50,249 nucleotides of DNA from Microbacterium sp. (lineage in GTDB: Bacteria > Actinomycetota > Actinomycetes > Actinomycetales > Microbacteriaceae). Shown one piece after another: positions 48,563 through 50,249 of this stretch. Numbering within the stretch: position 1 is the stretch's first letter; every line of letters begins with the position of its first letter. The notes under the pieces are model-generated. The model worked only from the letters and a program-made list of their open reading frames with translations, made no database searches and was not told where the DNA came from. The position numbers were made by a program, and so were the translations under genes. The stretch covers positions 1 through 50,249 of the forward strand of contig NZTV01000028.1 in the NCBI GenBank assembly GCA_002703245.1, given 5' to 3'.

Positions 48563-49771
48563 ATGCTCGACCCGTGGCTCGTGTTCGCCCTCATCCTGCT
48601 GGCATGCCTCGTCGGCGCCGTCGTCGTCGTGGCGATCGTCGCCGCGAGCGTGCGCGCCGCCGCGCGCCGCCGAGAGTGGGCCCAACTGCTCATCCGACTC
48701 GCGCGGCGCCCGTTCCGCGTGCTGTTGATCCTCATCGCGATGTGGATCGCTTTCGTGCTCGCGTTCCCCGGGGAGCGGGACGAGTGGATGCCCGCCATCA
48801 ACCACACCTTCCGGGTCGCCGTCATCGCCAGCGGCGCATGGCTGATGATCGGAGTGGTCCGCTACGCCACCGACCTCGCCATCGGCCGGTATCGGATCGA
48901 CATCCCCGACAACCGCGTCGCCCGACGCATCCGCACCCAGACCCTCATCGTGCGCCGGCTCACGATCGCGTTGATCGTGATCGTCGCGGTGGGCGCCGCG
49001 TTGTTGTCCTTCCCCGCCGTGCAGGCCCTCGGCGCGAGCGTGCTGGCCTCGGCGGGCATCGCCTCGATCGTGGCCGGCCTGGCCGCGCAGTCGGTGCTGG
49101 CGAACATGTTCGCGGGGGTACAGCTCGTGTTCAGCGAAGCCCTGCGCGTGGACGATGTCATCGTCGTCGAGGGCGAGTGGGGCCGTGTCGGGGAGATCAC
49201 CCTCAGCTACGTCGTCCTGGATCTCTGGGACGACCGGCGCCTGGTGTTGCCGTGCACGTACTTCACGACCAACCCGTTCCAGAACTGGACGCGCCAGGGC
49301 AGCGAGCTGCTCGGCTCGATCGAGCTCGACCTGGACTGGCGGGTCTCCCCGACCCGGATGCGCGAGCATCTGCAACGGGTGCTCACCGAGACGGAGCTGT
49401 GGGACGGTCGCGCCTCGGTGCTGCAGGTGACCGAGGCCACCGGGGGCCTCGTGCGCGTGCGCATCCTCGTCACCGCGCAGGATGCGCCGACCCTGTTCGA
49501 TCTGCGGTGCTTCGTGCGGGAGGCGATGGTCGATTGGGTGCAGCGGCAGATGCCCGCGGCGCTGCCGGTACAGCGGATCGTGATGACCCCCGACACCGGC
49601 GCCACCGAGGAGGAGGCGCCGCGCGGCGGTGCGGACGGACTGTTCACCGGGAACGTCGCAGCCCAGGAGCGTGCGAACACGTTCACGCAGGCGATGCCCG
49701 TGGTCTCACCCGATTCGTCGGAGGACGGCGAGGGCGCGGGCGACGGCGGGGCTCAGCGCTCGACGGGATAG
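48563..49771 (+). CDS. MscS family mechanosensitive channel
   Basis: 402 residues from ATG 48563, with GGAAGGAGA 4-5 nt upstream. Four N-terminal helices; the pore-lining helix and gate are LGASVLASAGIASIVAGLAAQSVLANMFAGVQLVFSEALRVDDVIVV, followed by the beta domain EGEWGRVGEITLSYVVLDLWDDRRLVLPCTYFTTNPFQNWTR. The cytoplasmic alpha/beta domain is present, then a ~50-residue acidic disordered tail. It releases solutes on osmotic downshock. Its end overlaps the convergent rhodanese gene by 19 bp. Confidence 0.93.
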   Translation: MLDPWLVFALILLACLVGAVVVVAIVAASVRAAARRREWAQLLIRLARRPFRVLLILIAMWIAFVLAFPGERDEWMPAINHTFRVAVIASGAWLMIGVVRYATDLAIGRYRIDIPDNRVARRIRTQTLIVRRLTIALIVIVAVGAALLSFPAVQALGASVLASAGIASIVAGLAAQSVLANMFAGVQLVFSEALRVDDVIVVEGEWGRVGEITLSYVVLDLWDDRRLVLPCTYFTTNPFQNWTRQGSELLGSIELDLDWRVSPTRMREHLQRVLTETELWDGRASVLQVTEATGGLVRVRILVTAQDAPTLFDLRCFVREAMVDWVQRQMPAALPVQRIVMTPDTGATEEEAPRGGADGLFTGNVAAQERANTFTQAMPVVSPDSSEDGEGAGDGGAQRSTG

Positions 49772-50046
49772 CCCGACGCGATCCATTCGGCGGTGCCGCC
49801 CTCGACGTTCGTCGCGTCGTAGCCACGCTGCTCGAGGGCCTGCACGATGCTCGCCGAACGTCCACCGAGTTCACAGATGACGTTGATGGCGCCGTCGGGC
49901 AGTTCGCCGAGCCGCTCGCCGAAGACCGACATCGGGATGTTGACGGCGCCCGGCACATGGCCCGCGGCGTATTCGTGCGGTTCCCGCACGTCGATGAGCG
50001 GAGTGGATCCACGCTCGGTGAGCTCGTGGACGGTGATGGTCTGCAT
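49753..50046 (-). CDS. single-domain rhodanese-like protein
   Basis: 97 residues from ATG 50044-50046, with GAGG upstream. The rhodanese fold is clear from LIDVREPHEYAAGHVPGAVNIPMSVF. The catalytic loop is ICELGGRSASI, with the active Cys of CxxGxRS. It probably moves sulfur from a persulfide or thiosulfate; the acceptor is unknown. It overlaps the tail of the MscS gene on the other strand. An upstream in-frame extension exists but lacks a ribosome site. Confidence 0.9.
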   Translation of the reverse strand: MQTITVHELTERGSTPLIDVREPHEYAAGHVPGAVNIPMSVFGERLGELPDGAINVICELGGRSASIVQALEQRGYDATNVEGGTAEWIASGYPVER

Positions 50047-50103
50047 GGTGCCTCGGGTCGTGTGGAGCATACGGCCGTCGTGGCCGTCGACAAGTCTGTC
50101 AGA

Positions 50104-50135
50104 AAACACGAAGCGCCCGTCCGGTGGACAGGCGC
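50104..50135 (-). terminator. intrinsic terminator of the bS22 gene
   Basis: On the minus strand GCGCCTGTCC-ACC-GGACGGGCGC forms a 10-bp stem with one wobble pair and a 3-nt loop, followed by TTCGTGTTTTC. It lies 17 nt after the bS22 stop codon. Confidence 0.8.
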
Positions 50136-50151
50136 TCGGTGCGGAAGCCGC

Positions 50152-50249
50152 TTACTTCTTGTTGCGGCGCTGGTGGCGAGTCTTGCGAAGCAGCTTGCGG
50201 TGCTTCTTCTTCGCCATGCGCTTGCGGCGCTTCTTGATGACAGAACCCA
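50152..50249 (-). CDS. 30S ribosomal protein bS22 (AURKAIP1/COX24 domain), 5' edge cut by one base
   Basis: Read on the minus strand the frame gives a 32-residue, extremely basic product starting (M)GSVIKKRRKRMAKKKHRKLL and ending TRHQRRNKK, then TAA. This is the AURKAIP1/COX24 domain miniprotein found in actinobacterial 30S subunits as bS22. Only the first base of the presumed ATG lies outside the window. Lys and Arg make up most of the residues; it binds rRNA near the decoding region. A good intrinsic terminator follows the gene. Confidence 0.92.
   Translation of the reverse strand, partial: GSVIKKRRKRMAKKKHRKLLRKTRHQRRNKK

Overview
The window is GC-rich actinobacterial DNA, most likely from Microbacterium or a near relative in the Microbacteriaceae. 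Evidence: a full menaquinone gene set, an F420-type LLM oxidoreductase, DUF2510 and DUF4229 proteins, the actinobacterial ribosomal protein bS22, a mycobacterial-type CmtR sensor, a short archaeal-type AspRS, and many genes whose -10 box lies 6-8 nt before the start codon (leaderless transcripts). I see no insertion sequence, phage, CRISPR array or rRNA. The window holds two tRNAs, about 47 protein genes and one gene remnant.

Layout. 1-5.3 kb: tRNA-Thr, an M23 cell-wall peptidase, an inositol-monophosphatase-family enzyme divergent from an FAD oxidoreductase, and a six-helix membrane protein with a proline-rich tail. 5.4-8.3 kb: a copper module (DUF305 membrane protein and CopB-type ATPase), each gene preceded by a 7-3-7 CsoR-like palindrome. 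8.4-11.5 kb: tRNA-Tyr, a PfkB kinase overlapping an EF-G-binding (FBP) protein, a bile-acid/sodium-type transporter and YajQ. 11.7-18.6 kb: a metal-homeostasis region with ZnuABC-type zinc uptake, Zur, a CtpG-like P1B ATPase with CmtR, and a 55-residue DUF2510 protein ending in CSCNC. Three Zur-like boxes, each abutting a -10 hexamer, tie znuA, zur and the small protein into one predicted regulon. 18.6-24.7 kb: a hydrolase, a Bcr/CflA-type MFS pump, ferredoxin-NADP reductase, polyprenyl diphosphate synthase, MenG and a DUF402 protein. 24.7-34.8 kb: menF, menD, menA, menE, menB and menC with PPK2, PLDc_N, DUF4229 and LLM genes between them. 34.8-40.4 kb: TetR, an MMPL transporter with a degenerate ABC-like C-terminal domain, and a YhgE/Pip protein. 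40.4-45.7 kb: an alcohol dehydrogenase remnant and the System II cytochrome c maturation genes (ccsB, resB, ccdA, a TlpA-like protein) behind a histidine phosphatase. 45.7-50.2 kb: DUF368 (polyprenyl-phosphate transport), aspS, a glutaredoxin-like protein, an MscS channel, a rhodanese and bS22 (first base cut off by the window).

Functionally the window joins respiration (menaquinone, polyprenyl chain, cytochrome c assembly, FNR), metal control (Cu export, Zn uptake, Cd/Pb-type sensing and export) and envelope functions. The least familiar elements are the predicted Zur-controlled CxCxC miniprotein, the MMPL/pseudo-ABC fusion with its YhgE partner, and the density of leaderless starts.
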